From Sphingobium jiangsuense (GTDB lineage: Bacteria; Pseudomonadota; Alphaproteobacteria; Sphingomonadales; Sphingomonadaceae), in contig NZ_JACIDT010000001.1 in NCBI RefSeq assembly GCF_014196495.1, forward strand, positions 430,542 through 494,541: a stretch of 64,000 bases of DNA, written 5' to 3'. Of this stretch, positions 17,329 to 24,590 are shown one piece after another (the first letter of the stretch is position 1; each line of letters begins with the position of its first letter). The position numbers were made by a program, and so were the translations under genes. The notes below the pieces were generated by a model, which saw only the letters and a list, made by a program, of their open reading frames with translations, was not told the DNA's origin and did no database searches.

Positions 17329-17357
17329 TTGTTCATTCGCGCGGCGCGCGGCGAGGG

Positions 17358-18332
17358 TCAGTCCTCCAGCATCGCCAGCAGCGCGGGCGAGAGGATTTCG
17401 CGGGCGCCCCCTTCCTCCATCACGATCATCCGCGCGGCGATGGCGTGACGGGCGGCGAGTTCCATCCCTGTGTCCGGCCCCGCCACCGTCAGCGCGGTCG
17501 CCCAGGCGTCGGCCAGCATCGCGGAGGCGGCGATGACGCTCAGCGACGCGATGCCATTGTCCACCGGATAGCCGCCGGCCGGATCGATCGTATGATAGCC
17601 CCGCAGATAATTGCCCGACGTGGCGACGGCCAGCCCGTGCAGCGCGACGCGCAACGGAGGGATATCCGCGCCCGGCGGGTTTTCCAGATCGACCCACCAT
17701 GGCTCGCCATCGGGACGGATGCCGCGCCCGGCCAGCTCTCCCCCGATCTCGACCAGCGCATGGCGCAGCCCGGCCCGGCTCAGCAGGTCCGCGACCGCAT
17801 CGACCGCATAGCCCTTCGCGATGCCGGAAAGGTCGAGATGAAGCCCGCCCGGCTGGCGTAGCAGGCGGGCGGGCGCATCATAGGCAAGGCGCCGCCATCC
17901 GCAGAGCGCGCGCGCCTGCTCCACCATGGACGCCGTGGGCGGCGGCTTCGGCCCCGGCGGCCCGAATCCCCACAGGTCGACCAGATGCCCCATGGCCGGA
18001 TCATAGGCCCCGTCCGTCCGGTCCGCGACGGCGAGCCCCGCCTCCATCACCGTGGCGAAGTCGTCGGGCAGCGCCGCCCATGATCCGCCGGGCGCGCGGT
18101 TGAAGGCGCACAGCAGCGAATCCGGCTCCCAATGGCTCATCTGTGCGACGATATGCGCCAGACGCTGCTCGATCAGCGCCCTGATCCGCCCGGCGTCGAC
18201 GTCGGGCCGGGTGGCGAAGCGGACGCTCCAGCCCGTGCCCATCGTCTCCCCGCAAAGGTCGCCGATCGTACCGGACGGGTCGCGATCGGCGATCGCGGCG
18301 GCATCGATGCGGGCCGGAAGCGCTATCCGCAC
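17358..18332 (-). CDS. apbE: FAD:protein FMN transferase (flavinyltransferase)
   Basis: Enzyme that attaches FMN from FAD through a phosphoester bond to a Thr or Ser of exported target proteins. The 324-residue protein has the family blocks GETMGTGWSVRF, the FAD-binding SGIAKGYAVD, VEIGGELAGRG, the HTIDPAGG segment and metal-site Asp/Thr in ADAWATALTV. No clear signal peptide is seen, though a short hydrophobic N-end (MRIALPARI) is present. It is the last gene of the operon PepSY-DUF2271-DUF4198-apbE, ten bases after the DUF4198 gene. The DUF2271 protein in the operon has a matching target motif, so it is the likely substrate. Confidence 0.93.
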   Translation of the reverse strand: MRIALPARIDAAAIADRDPSGTIGDLCGETMGTGWSVRFATRPDVDAGRIRALIEQRLAHIVAQMSHWEPDSLLCAFNRAPGGSWAALPDDFATVMEAGLAVADRTDGAYDPAMGHLVDLWGFGPPGPKPPPTASMVEQARALCGWRRLAYDAPARLLRQPGGLHLDLSGIAKGYAVDAVADLLSRAGLRHALVEIGGELAGRGIRPDGEPWWVDLENPPGADIPPLRVALHGLAVATSGNYLRGYHTIDPAGGYPVDNGIASLSVIAASAMLADAWATALTVAGPDTGMELAARHAIAARMIVMEEGGAREILSPALLAMLED

Positions 18333-18342
18333 GCAAGGCGCC

Positions 18343-19269
18343 TCAGGGCGCGGGAACTTCGAGCGTCGTCGTATAGCTCATCCGCCGCTCGCCCGCATTG
18401 GCGGTCGAGGAACGGGCATCGGTGGCGGTGACGTTCAGCCAGTACATGCCCGGCATCGCCCATTTCACCTCGATCATGCCGTCGGCGCCGGTGGTCAGCT
18501 CCTGCGCGCCTTCCTCGTCGCGGAACCGCTTGCCGCCCGGAACCAGCGTCACCTTGAGGCCCGGCGCGGGCTTGCCGTCGATCAGGAAGCGGAACTTCGC
18601 CGGTTCGTCGGCGACCAGATCGTCCGGATGGGTCTGCGGATCGAATTCCAGCCCCTTGCCGGTCGGGCGCAGCACCGTGTCGGTCGGCTCGCCGACGGTC
18701 ACGAAAATCTCGTTGCGGCTGATCGATTCGGACAGCTTGATGTCGGTCGCCCCGGCCGGAATGTCCGCGACGGTCGCGACCGAACGCGCAGGCGCCGCGT
18801 TGGGCGCGCCCGGACCTCCCGGACCCGCCGGACGTCCGGCCATCGCCGGACCAGCCGCACCGGGGCCGCCGGCACCAGCGCCGGGGGGCGGGCCGCGGCG
18901 GCGGCCGACGGTCCAGTCCTCGCCGTTCAGCTTGAAGGTGCCGCTCACATTGGTCGCGAACGTCCCGATCTTCCACGTCCCCGGCTTGTCGAGCTGCACG
19001 TCGAAGGTGGAGCGATAGCGCCCCTGCGCGGCGTTGCGAATTTCCCCGGCGCTGCCGTCAGGCTGGGTGACCTTGATGCCGCCGGTCGGCATCGGCATGT
19101 GATCGGGGTCGAAAAGGTCGTTCGACACGGCGGCGTCCACCGTCACCCAGCTGTCCGTGCCCGAAACAGTGGTGACCGAGGGCAGCAGCCATTGACGATG
19201 CGCCGATGCGCCGGCCGGTATCGCGAGAAGGGCCACGGCGGCCAGCAGGCGGGGTGCGAGTGATTTCAT
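18343..19269 (-). CDS. DUF4198 domain periplasmic protein
   Basis: A 308-residue exported protein with a signal peptide (cleaved after AGASAH, leaving an N-terminal His-Arg-Gln as is common in this family). The DUF4198 family is of unknown function and often sits beside metal or siderophore uptake genes. Residues 25-120 and 160-305 look like two beta-rich domains. They are separated by a Gly/Pro/Ala-rich linker (about 122-160) that starts with GRRRGPPPG. His/Asp-containing stretches (FDPDHMPMP, QTHPDD) might bind metal, which is speculative. It lies between the DUF2271 and apbE genes in one operon, which points to a role with the flavoprotein in handling iron or siderophore in the periplasm. 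Confidence 0.85.
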   Translation of the reverse strand: MKSLAPRLLAAVALLAIPAGASAHRQWLLPSVTTVSGTDSWVTVDAAVSNDLFDPDHMPMPTGGIKVTQPDGSAGEIRNAAQGRYRSTFDVQLDKPGTWKIGTFATNVSGTFKLNGEDWTVGRRRGPPPGAGAGGPGAAGPAMAGRPAGPGGPGAPNAAPARSVATVADIPAGATDIKLSESISRNEIFVTVGEPTDTVLRPTGKGLEFDPQTHPDDLVADEPAKFRFLIDGKPAPGLKVTLVPGGKRFRDEEGAQELTTGADGMIEVKWAMPGMYWLNVTATDARSSTANAGERRMSYTTTLEVPAP

Positions 19270-19281
19270 CGGGCAGATCCT

Positions 19282-19758
19282 TCAGCGAGAGAAAGAAACC
19301 GGGCCGAGTTCGGTCCGGCCACTGGCCTTGCCGGACCCGTTCGGAACGGCGACCGGCAGGCTGACGAGTTCCCGGCCGCCCGTCTCGCGGGCCGCCTCGA
19401 CATTCAGAATATAATTGCCGGGGCGCAGGTCGCGGGGCAGCGGGATGGTATATCGCCCCGGCGCGCGCGTCGCGCCGCTCACCCCGTCGGCGGGCATCTT
19501 CAGGCTGCGTCCGCCCTTGCGCCACCATGCGCGCAGGTCGGAAAGCCATTTGGTGCCCGGCTCGTTGCCGCCCTTCTTGATATCGTACCAGACCGCGATG
19601 GTGCGCGCCGGGCCGCCGCCTTCCGGCTCCAGCCACACCGCGACATAGGGGCGGTGATATTCCGCGACGTTGAGGCGGGGGATGGTCACGGTCACGGTGC
19701 CGGCGGCGGCCGGTGTCGCGATCGCGCTTCCCAACAGCAGAAACGGCGTCGTGCGCAT
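19282..19758 (-). CDS. DUF2271 periplasmic protein, predicted covalent flavoprotein
   Basis: A 158-residue exported protein: signal peptide MRTTPFLLLG to ATPAAAG, then one beta-rich DUF2271 domain. The sequence DGVSGAT (residues 91-97 from this start) matches the flavinylation motif recognised by ApbE (D-x-x-S/T-G-A-T), whose last Thr takes the FMN. With apbE in the same operon, this protein is very likely covalently flavinylated and shuttles electrons in the periplasm. I start at the ATG at 19758 because it gives a clean signal peptide and falls 13 bases after the stop of the PepSY gene; an ATG at 19794 would overlap that gene. Its electron acceptor, probably a ferric siderophore, is inferred from the surroundings. 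Confidence 0.9.
   Translation of the reverse strand: MRTTPFLLLGSAIATPAAAGTVTVTIPRLNVAEYHRPYVAVWLEPEGGGPARTIAVWYDIKKGGNEPGTKWLSDLRAWWRKGGRSLKMPADGVSGATRAPGRYTIPLPRDLRPGNYILNVEAARETGGRELVSLPVAVPNGSGKASGRTELGPVSFSR
19468..19488 (-). other. Predicted ApbE flavinylation site (DGVSGAT)
   Basis: Codons for Asp-Gly-Val-Ser-Gly-Ala-Thr inside the DUF2271 gene. The pattern fits the D-x-x-S/T-G-A-T motif known from NqrC, RnfG and related ApbE targets; FMN would be joined to the final Thr (codon at 19468-19470). Confidence 0.8.
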
Positions 19759-19771
19759 CACAATATTCCCT

Positions 19772-20413
19772 TCAATGAACAAACAGCAAGGCAAGCAGCG
19801 CCGGCAGGGCGAGGCCGGCGGACACCAGCGGCCAAGTCGATCTGCGGCGTTTGGAATGGATCTGGAGCAGCAGCAGGCCCGTCAGCGTGAAGACGATGCA
19901 CGCGACCGCGAACAGATCGATGAACCAGAACCACACAATGCCCGAATTCCGGCCTTTGTGCAGGTCGTTGAGATAGGATATCCAGCCCCGGTCGGTGATT
20001 TCGGCGGTCAGGCGTCCGGTCGCGCGATCGATGCTGACCCAGGCGTCGCCCCCCGGACGGGGCAGGGCGACGTAGATTTCCTCGTCGGACCATTCCGCCG
20101 GGCGCCTTGCCGCGTCGAGGCCCACCGCATCCCTGACGGCCTGCGCGACCGGTTCGGGCAGCGGGGCGTCCGGCGCCGCGGGGCGGACGAGCATCTCGAC
20201 CATCCGCCGGGGCAGGTCGCCCTGCCGCTCGACGACCGAGGGCGCCGCCGGAATCGAGGCGGCATGATTGAGCGTTATTCCCGTCACCGCGAAGAACAGC
20301 ATGACGACGAGCGAGATGGCCGCGCTGATCCAGTGCCAGCTGTGGAGTTGCCGCACCCACCAGTTTCGCCACGCCTTTTTGGAAGAGTCCCGACGGACCG
20401 AAGGAGATGTCAC
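19772..20413 (-). CDS. PepSY-associated transmembrane protein, predicted electron conduit
   Basis: A 213-residue inner-membrane protein with the PepSY_TM pattern. A first helix at about 28-50 follows the motif WWVRQLHSWHWISA, with His residues that could hold heme. A periplasmic PepSY-like domain of about 110 residues contains WVSIDRATG and YLNDLHKGR, and two further helices run from about 158 to the end. It is about half the length of FoxB-type PepSY ferric-siderophore reductases. It is first in the operon with DUF2271, DUF4198 and apbE, so I infer that it passes electrons from the cytoplasm or quinone pool to the flavinylated DUF2271 protein. A Fur-like dyad lies upstream. Confidence 0.88.
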   Translation of the reverse strand: MTSPSVRRDSSKKAWRNWWVRQLHSWHWISAAISLVVMLFFAVTGITLNHAASIPAAPSVVERQGDLPRRMVEMLVRPAAPDAPLPEPVAQAVRDAVGLDAARRPAEWSDEEIYVALPRPGGDAWVSIDRATGRLTAEITDRGWISYLNDLHKGRNSGIVWFWFIDLFAVACIVFTLTGLLLLQIHSKRRRSTWPLVSAGLALPALLALLFVH

Positions 20414-20454
20414 ACCAATGCCTGATTCTGGAATAGCCGGTTCATGTAGTAGCA

Positions 20455-20473
20455 GTTACGAATCGTTTGCAAG
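20455..20473. promoter_or_regulatory. Fur-like dyad before the PepSY-DUF2271-DUF4198-apbE operon
   Basis: GTTACGAATCGTTTGCAAG, on the coding strand CTTGCAAACGATTCGTAAC. It resembles Fur sites of the GCAAATGATTCGCAT kind, with 5 of 7 dyad positions kept, and lies about 45 bases before the first gene of the operon. Confidence 0.5.
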
Positions 20474-20510
20474 ATAATAGAGCGGCGGCGACCGGGGCTG
20501 AATCGGCCCG

Positions 20511-20526
20511 TTCAGCTTCGGTTCAG
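20511..20526 (+). promoter_or_regulatory. TTCAG direct repeat, possible response regulator site
   Basis: TTCAGCTTCGGTTCAG is an exact 11-base-period direct repeat and differs by one base in its first 13 from the boxes before the response regulator (5151) and sensor kinase (7476). It lies in the shared upstream region of the PepSY operon and tonB. No -10 is found at the 25-base distance seen in the other two, so its role is less certain. Confidence 0.4.
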
Positions 20527-20583
20527 CCGGTCGCCGGGCCATGCGGCTTGCAATTCTGGCTCGACGGATCGCACCCGATCCGC

Positions 20584-20603
20584 TATGCGAATGCCTCGCA
20601 TTA
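20584..20603. promoter_or_regulatory. Fur box before tonB-piuC operon
   Basis: TATGCGAATGCCTCGCATTA contains the dyad ATGCGA-ATGCC-TCGCAT and matches Fur sites of the form AATGCGAATgatTCGCATT. It is about 40 bases before the tonB start codon. Confidence 0.6.
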
Positions 20604-20643
20604 ATAGCAGGCGGCTATTCTCACCCAGCGGGGGCGTGATCAA

Positions 20644-21393
20644 TTGAACGGCAAGACCCTCTCCCTGCGTCCGGTCGAAACGGACGAGATGCCAGAGGCG
20701 GCGAGGCCCGCCGCCCAGGTGATTCCCATGCAGCTGCCCCGGCTGGCGGGCCGCTACGGCGAAGGCCGGAAACCCAATTTCGTCGCGCTGGCGGGTTCGA
20801 TCGCGATCGTCGGCGGCCTGATATTCTCGATGCTGGCCTTCCATGTCGTCACCGTGCACAAGGCCCCGTCGACGATGACGCTGGTCGACATGGTGCCGGA
20901 ACCCACGCCCCCGCCTCCCCCGCCGCCGCCGGCACCCCGGCCGAAGCAGGACGTGCCGCAGACGGCCTCTCCGGTGGTCGCGCCGAAAACGATCGTGGAA
21001 ACGCCGCCGGTCTCGGTGCAGGTGGCGACCTCGCCGGTGCCGCAGCCTTCCCCGGTGGCCGTTCCGGGGCCGCCCACTCCGGCGCCCCCGGCTCCGGCCC
21101 CCGCTGTCGAAAGCGTGGGCGACCTTTCCTCCAAGATGATCTCGGCGACCCCGCCGCGCTACCCGATCGAATCCCGCCGCAAGCATGAGCAGGGCGTGGT
21201 CTCGCTGATGGTCGTTCTGTCGGTCGAGGGAACCGTCGTCGATATCTCCGTCGCCAAGAGCAGCGGCTTCGAGCGGCTGGACAGGGCGGCGCTGTCGGCG
21301 GTAAGGACCTGGCGCTGGTCGCCCACCCGTCGCGGCGGCGTGCCGGTGATGGTGCGCGGCGTGGTCGAAATTCCGTTCATCCTGAAGAGCTGA
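20644..21393 (+). CDS. tonB: TonB energy transducer
   Basis: Inner-membrane-anchored protein that transmits the proton-motive force of ExbB/ExbD to TonB-dependent receptors. 249 residues: a cytoplasmic N-tail of about 45, a single hydrophobic anchor (about 46-68), a Pro-rich periplasmic spacer (about 84-155) that includes a run of nine Pro interrupted by Ala, and a C-terminal TonB domain (about 165-249) with PPRYPIESRRKHEQGVV, SSGFERLDRAALSAV and RTWRWSPTR. The start is TTG with GGGGGCG upstream. exbB and exbD are not in the window. It leads an operon with piuC and an FMN oxidase and has a Fur-like box, so it is probably dedicated to the nearby siderophore receptors. Confidence 0.93.
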   Translation: MNGKTLSLRPVETDEMPEAARPAAQVIPMQLPRLAGRYGEGRKPNFVALAGSIAIVGGLIFSMLAFHVVTVHKAPSTMTLVDMVPEPTPPPPPPPPAPRPKQDVPQTASPVVAPKTIVETPPVSVQVATSPVPQPSPVAVPGPPTPAPPAPAPAVESVGDLSSKMISATPPRYPIESRRKHEQGVVSLMVVLSVEGTVVDISVAKSSGFERLDRAALSAVRTWRWSPTRRGGVPVMVRGVVEIPFILKS

Positions 21394-21409
21394 CGAAAAG
21401 GATGGACGC

Positions 21410-22090
21410 GTGATCCTGTCGATTCCCGGCCTGCTGTCGCCGGATGACCTGCGCGAATGCCGCCGCATCCTGACGGAGGCGGCATGGGAGGACGGGCGCG
21501 CGACCGCCGGTCATCTCGCCGTGAAGGTGAAGGACAATCTCCAGCTGCCGCTCGACAGCCCGGCCGCGAAGCAATTGGGCACGCTCATCCTGACGCGGCT
21601 CGGCCAATGCCCGCTCTTCATCGCCGCGGCGCTGCCCCTGCGCGTGCTGCCACCCCGCTTCAATCGCTACGAAGGCGGCGGCACCTACGGCAACCATGTC
21701 GACAATGCGCTGTTCCGCCTGCCGGGCGAGGATGTCTATGTCCGCACCGACATTTCCTGCACCATATTCCTCAACGAGCCGGAGGAATATGACGGCGGCG
21801 AACTGGTGATAGAGGACAGCTACGGCGATCATCGCGTGAAGCTGCGCGCGGGCGACATGGTGGTCTATCCGGGGACCAGCCATCATCGCGTCACCCCGGT
21901 GACGAGGGGCGCGCGCCTCGCGTCCTTCTTCTGGACGCAGAGCCTCGTGCCGTCCGAGATCGGCCGCCGGACCCTGTTCGAACTGGACAGCGCGATCCAG
22001 AAGCTGACGGCGGACCATCCCGATCATCCCAGCGTCGCGGAACTGACCGGCGTCTATCATAATCTGCTGCGCCAATGGTCGGTGACATGA
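21410..22090 (+). CDS. piuC: PiuC-type Fe(II)/2-oxoglutarate dioxygenase (PKHD-type hydroxylase)
   Basis: Iron-regulated hydroxylase commonly encoded beside TonB-dependent siderophore receptors; its natural substrate, possibly a siderophore, is not firmly known. 226 residues, the typical length. Iron ligands are His96 and Asp98 in GNHVDNA and His159 in SHHRVTPVTRG; the following Arg residues (166, 169) would bind 2-oxoglutarate. The N-terminal GLLSPDDL and RFNRYEGGGTYG are family features. The start is GTG after AAAAGGATGG, 16 bases from tonB's stop. Its stop overlaps the next gene (ATGA). Co-transcription with tonB fits induction by iron shortage. Confidence 0.93.
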   Translation: MILSIPGLLSPDDLRECRRILTEAAWEDGRATAGHLAVKVKDNLQLPLDSPAAKQLGTLILTRLGQCPLFIAAALPLRVLPPRFNRYEGGGTYGNHVDNALFRLPGEDVYVRTDISCTIFLNEPEEYDGGELVIEDSYGDHRVKLRAGDMVVYPGTSHHRVTPVTRGARLASFFWTQSLVPSEIGRRTLFELDSAIQKLTADHPDHPSVAELTGVYHNLLRQWSVT

Positions 22091-23241
22091 GCGGGGATGG
22101 GCCCGCCGGCGACGATCGCGAGGATGCCGCCCCCCGCCCGCCCCTGACCGCCATCCCGCCTCATTTCCGCGCCTTGGCCGATTATGAGCGTCAGGCGCCC
22201 GCCCATCTGGCCGGGGAGGTCTGGCGCCATATCGAATCGGGCGCGGGGCCTGAGCGCTCGCTGGCGGCGAATCGCGCGCAGTTCGACCGCTATCGGCTCG
22301 TCCCGCGCATGCTCTCCGATCTGCGGGGCGGGTCGACGGCGGTGACGCTGTTCGGCCAGCGCCATGCCGCCCCCATTCTGCTGGCGCCGGTCGCCTATCA
22401 TCGCCTCGCCCATCCGCAGGGGGAGATCGCGACGATGAACGCGGCGACCGCGCTCGACACGACGATGGTGGTCAGCACGCTTTCCAGCTTCACGCTTGAG
22501 GATATCGCCGCCACCGCCCGCGCCGCCGCCGCCGAACTGGGCAGGGCCGCGTGCCCGCCGCTATGGTTCCAGCTCTATTTCCAGCCCGACCGCGCCCATA
22601 CGCTCGAACTGGTGCGCCGGGCCGAGGCGGCGGGCTATGGGCTGCTGATGGTCACCGTCGATGCGTCGGTCAAGCATTCCACCTTCACCCTTCCCCCCGG
22701 CGTCGAGGCGGCGAACCTGCGCGCCATGCCCCGGATCGCGCATCAGGCCGACCCGATCGGTGGGAATATCCTGTTCGGCACCGCGCTGATGGATGCCGCG
22801 CCGACATGGGACGATATCGACTGGCTGCGGTCCCAGACCCGCCTGCCGCTGGTGCTCAAGGGGCTGTTGTCCGCCGAGGACGCGAGGCGCGCGCTGGATC
22901 ACGGCATCGACGGCATCGTCGTTTCCAATCATGGCGGCCGGGTGCTGGACGGTCTGGTCGATCCGCTCGACGCCCTGCCCGCGATGGCGGACGCAGTGGG
23001 CGACCGGATGCCCCTGCTGCTCGACAGCGGCGTCCGGCAGGGGACGGACATCCTCAAGGCCCTGGCGCTGGGGGCGAAGGCGGTTCTGGTCGGCCGGCCG
23101 CAACTGCACGCGCTCGCGGTGGCGGGCCTGCCGGGCGTCGCCCATATGCTGCATATCCTGCGCGCCGAACTGGAGCTGGCCATGGCGCAGACCGGCCGCC
23201 CGTCCCCGCGGGCGGTCGATCGGACGATACTCTCCGCCTGA
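22087..23241 (+). CDS. FMN-dependent alpha-hydroxy-acid oxidase/dehydrogenase
   Basis: 384-residue TIM-barrel flavoenzyme of the lactate/glycolate oxidase family, which oxidises 2-hydroxy acids to 2-oxo acids. Visible features are the FMN-binding APVAYHRLAHPQGE and STLSSF segments, WFQLYFQ, the catalytic His in VVSNHGGR and the phosphate-binding SGVRQGTD ... GAKAVLVGRP. The start at 22087 overlaps piuC's stop (ATGA); an ATG at 22075 would add four residues. A gene of this family behind piuC is seen in other iron loci. One idea is that it supplies or processes an organic acid ligand of iron, but the substrate cannot be told from sequence. Confidence 0.9.
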   Translation: MSGDGPAGDDREDAAPRPPLTAIPPHFRALADYERQAPAHLAGEVWRHIESGAGPERSLAANRAQFDRYRLVPRMLSDLRGGSTAVTLFGQRHAAPILLAPVAYHRLAHPQGEIATMNAATALDTTMVVSTLSSFTLEDIAATARAAAAELGRAACPPLWFQLYFQPDRAHTLELVRRAEAAGYGLLMVTVDASVKHSTFTLPPGVEAANLRAMPRIAHQADPIGGNILFGTALMDAAPTWDDIDWLRSQTRLPLVLKGLLSAEDARRALDHGIDGIVVSNHGGRVLDGLVDPLDALPAMADAVGDRMPLLLDSGVRQGTDILKALALGAKAVLVGRPQLHALAVAGLPGVAHMLHILRAELELAMAQTGRPSPRAVDRTILSA

Positions 23242-23345
23242 CCGGCAGGATATTCCCTAAACCATTGATCGAATTGGCTTTGTGACCAACCCTTTCCGAT
23301 GATAGAAAAGCCGTGCGGCGGGCTGTTGTGCACGGAAGGCTGTCG

Positions 23346-23876
23346 ATGGACAGGAAGTTGGCGAGCGAACGCGATTCCGAACAAAAGGCGCTGGCGGCGC
23401 GGTGGAGCATCGCCGCCGAGGCGATTGAGGCGCTCGCCGGCGCGCGATCGCTGGAGGCGGTGGTCAGCGTGCTGCGCGCCTTCGCGCGGCGCGCGGTGGG
23501 CGCGGACGGTATCGCGATCGTCCTGCGCGAGGAGGATCACTGCCATTATATCGCCGAAGACGCGATGGAGCCGCTCTGGTCGGGGCAGCGCTTCCCGATC
23601 GCCAGCTGCGTGTCGGGCTGGGCGATGGAGCATCGCGAAACGGCGGTGATCGCCGATATTTTCGACGATCCGCGCGTGCCGGTCCACGCCTATCGCGACA
23701 CCTTCGTCCGCTCCATGCTGATGGTGCCGATCGGCCGGACCGAGCCCATCGCCGCGGTCGGAGCCTATTGGTCCGAAGCCGGGCAGCCGACCGACAGGGA
23801 AATCGGCCTGCTGGAAGCCCTGGCCCGCGCCGCTTCCCTCGCCCTCGATAATGAGCGGCTCTCGCGCCGCGCATAA
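23346..23876 (+). CDS. GAF domain protein
   Basis: A 176-residue cytoplasmic protein made of a single GAF domain (about 20-165), with phrases IAIVLREEDHCHYIAED, SCVSGWAMEHRE and MLMVPIGR typical of GAF modules at the N-end of sensor kinases. No kinase or output domain follows, so it is a stand-alone sensor or the remnant of a larger protein. The ATG at 23346 has GGAAGG eight bases upstream; an earlier in-frame ATG at 23313 lacks a ribosome site. The ligand is unknown. The gene is convergent with the metallopeptidase downstream, leaving only three bases between them. Confidence 0.82.
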   Translation: MDRKLASERDSEQKALAARWSIAAEAIEALAGARSLEAVVSVLRAFARRAVGADGIAIVLREEDHCHYIAEDAMEPLWSGQRFPIASCVSGWAMEHRETAVIADIFDDPRVPVHAYRDTFVRSMLMVPIGRTEPIAAVGAYWSEAGQPTDREIGLLEALARAASLALDNERLSRRA

Positions 23877-23879
23877 AGG

Positions 23880-24284
23880 CTATAGGCCCGCCGCGTTCTC
23901 CAGCGCTTCCATATCGGCGTCCGACAGGCCGAAATGGTGCCCCACCTCATGGATGAGGACGTGCACCACAAGGTCTTCCAGCGTCACCCCGGTCTCGATC
24001 CATTCGTTGAGGAGCGGCATGCGGAACAGCGAGATCATCGGCGGCATGTCGCCCGTCGACCAGATCGACTGCTCGCTCAGCGGGCGGCCCTGATAGAGGC
24101 CGGTCAACTCCCACGGGTCCTCGATCCCCATGTCGCGCAATATGTCGTCGTCGGCGAATTCCTCGACCCGGACGACGATGTCCGCGAGATGGTCCGCAAA
24201 GGGGGCCGGGAGGCTTCTGATCGCGTCGGTCGCCAGTTTTTCGATGGTTTCCCCGTCCGGGGCCGGGCCAATTCTCTTCGCCAT
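23880..24284 (-). CDS. Zincin-like metallopeptidase family protein
   Basis: A 134-residue protein of the small metallopeptidase family PF06262 (DUF1025). The zinc-binding motif is HEVGHHFG in the phrase LVHVLIHEVGHHFGLSD, with Asp further on. Sequences such as LADIVVRVEEFADDD and LTGLYQGRPL are characteristic of the family. Substrates are unknown. I use the ATG at 24284 (MAKRIG); an upstream ATG would add 14 residues with no clear ribosome site. It is convergent with the GAF gene and shares its upstream side with the small Gln-rich gene. Confidence 0.88.
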   Translation of the reverse strand: MAKRIGPAPDGETIEKLATDAIRSLPAPFADHLADIVVRVEEFADDDILRDMGIEDPWELTGLYQGRPLSEQSIWSTGDMPPMISLFRMPLLNEWIETGVTLEDLVVHVLIHEVGHHFGLSDADMEALENAAGL

Positions 24285-24366
24285 GGCCGCACTATAGGGA
24301 ATATTCCAGATGCGGGCGAGAGGCAATGCGCCGTATCCGGGAAGGACGCCGCCCTGCGGCGCCGGT

Positions 24367-24394
24367 AGCAGGCCGCTCCGTCAAGCGGCCTGCT
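24367..24394. terminator. Strong hairpin downstream of the small Gln-rich gene
   Basis: Perfect 11-bp stem AGCAGGCCGCT-CCGTCA-AGCGGCCTGCT, 11 bases beyond the stop of the minus-strand gene at 24405-24545. There is no T run on the minus strand, so it may protect the 3' end or need Rho. Confidence 0.55.
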
Positions 24395-24404
24395 TCTGGC
24401 TTGC

Positions 24405-24545
24405 TCAGCGTTGCTGCTGCTGGCCCTTGTCGCGGCGTTCGGCATTGCCGCCCTGCTGCTTGCGCTGGTCGTTCTGCTGCTGTTGCTGCTGCTGATCGCG
24501 CTTCTGGCCGGGCTGCTGGCCCGGCTGTTGGTTCTGGTTTGCCAT
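24405..24545 (-). CDS. 46-residue glutamine-rich small protein
   Basis: A small, very hydrophilic protein that begins MANQNQQPGQQPGQKRD, has a run of seven Gln and ends KGQQQQR. Gln makes up nearly half of it, with Arg, Lys, Asp and Gly the rest; no hydrophobic core, so probably disordered. A strong ribosome site, AGGAAGGA, lies about six bases before the ATG, and a stable hairpin follows the stop. On the minus strand upstream is GGAAC-N17-AGTT, close to an EcfG general-stress promoter. I do not recognise a family. The composition recalls small stress-induced hydrophilic proteins, but that is an analogy. Confidence 0.75.
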   Translation of the reverse strand: MANQNQQPGQQPGQKRDQQQQQQQNDQRKQQGGNAERRDKGQQQQR

Positions 24546-24590
24546 TGGTTCATCCTTCCTGACAAGCGCCGGGGGGTGGCGCCCTGAACG

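Noticed and set aside
18760..18780. DIPAGAT in the DUF4198 protein as a second flavinylation site
   Set aside because: The motif needs Ser or Thr before GAT; here it is Ala. Only the DUF2271 site fits fully.
24310..24495. Plus-strand frame ending in a run of Cys
   Set aside because: The Cys run is the reverse reading of the Gln codons of the small minus-strand gene, which has the ribosome site and sensible composition.
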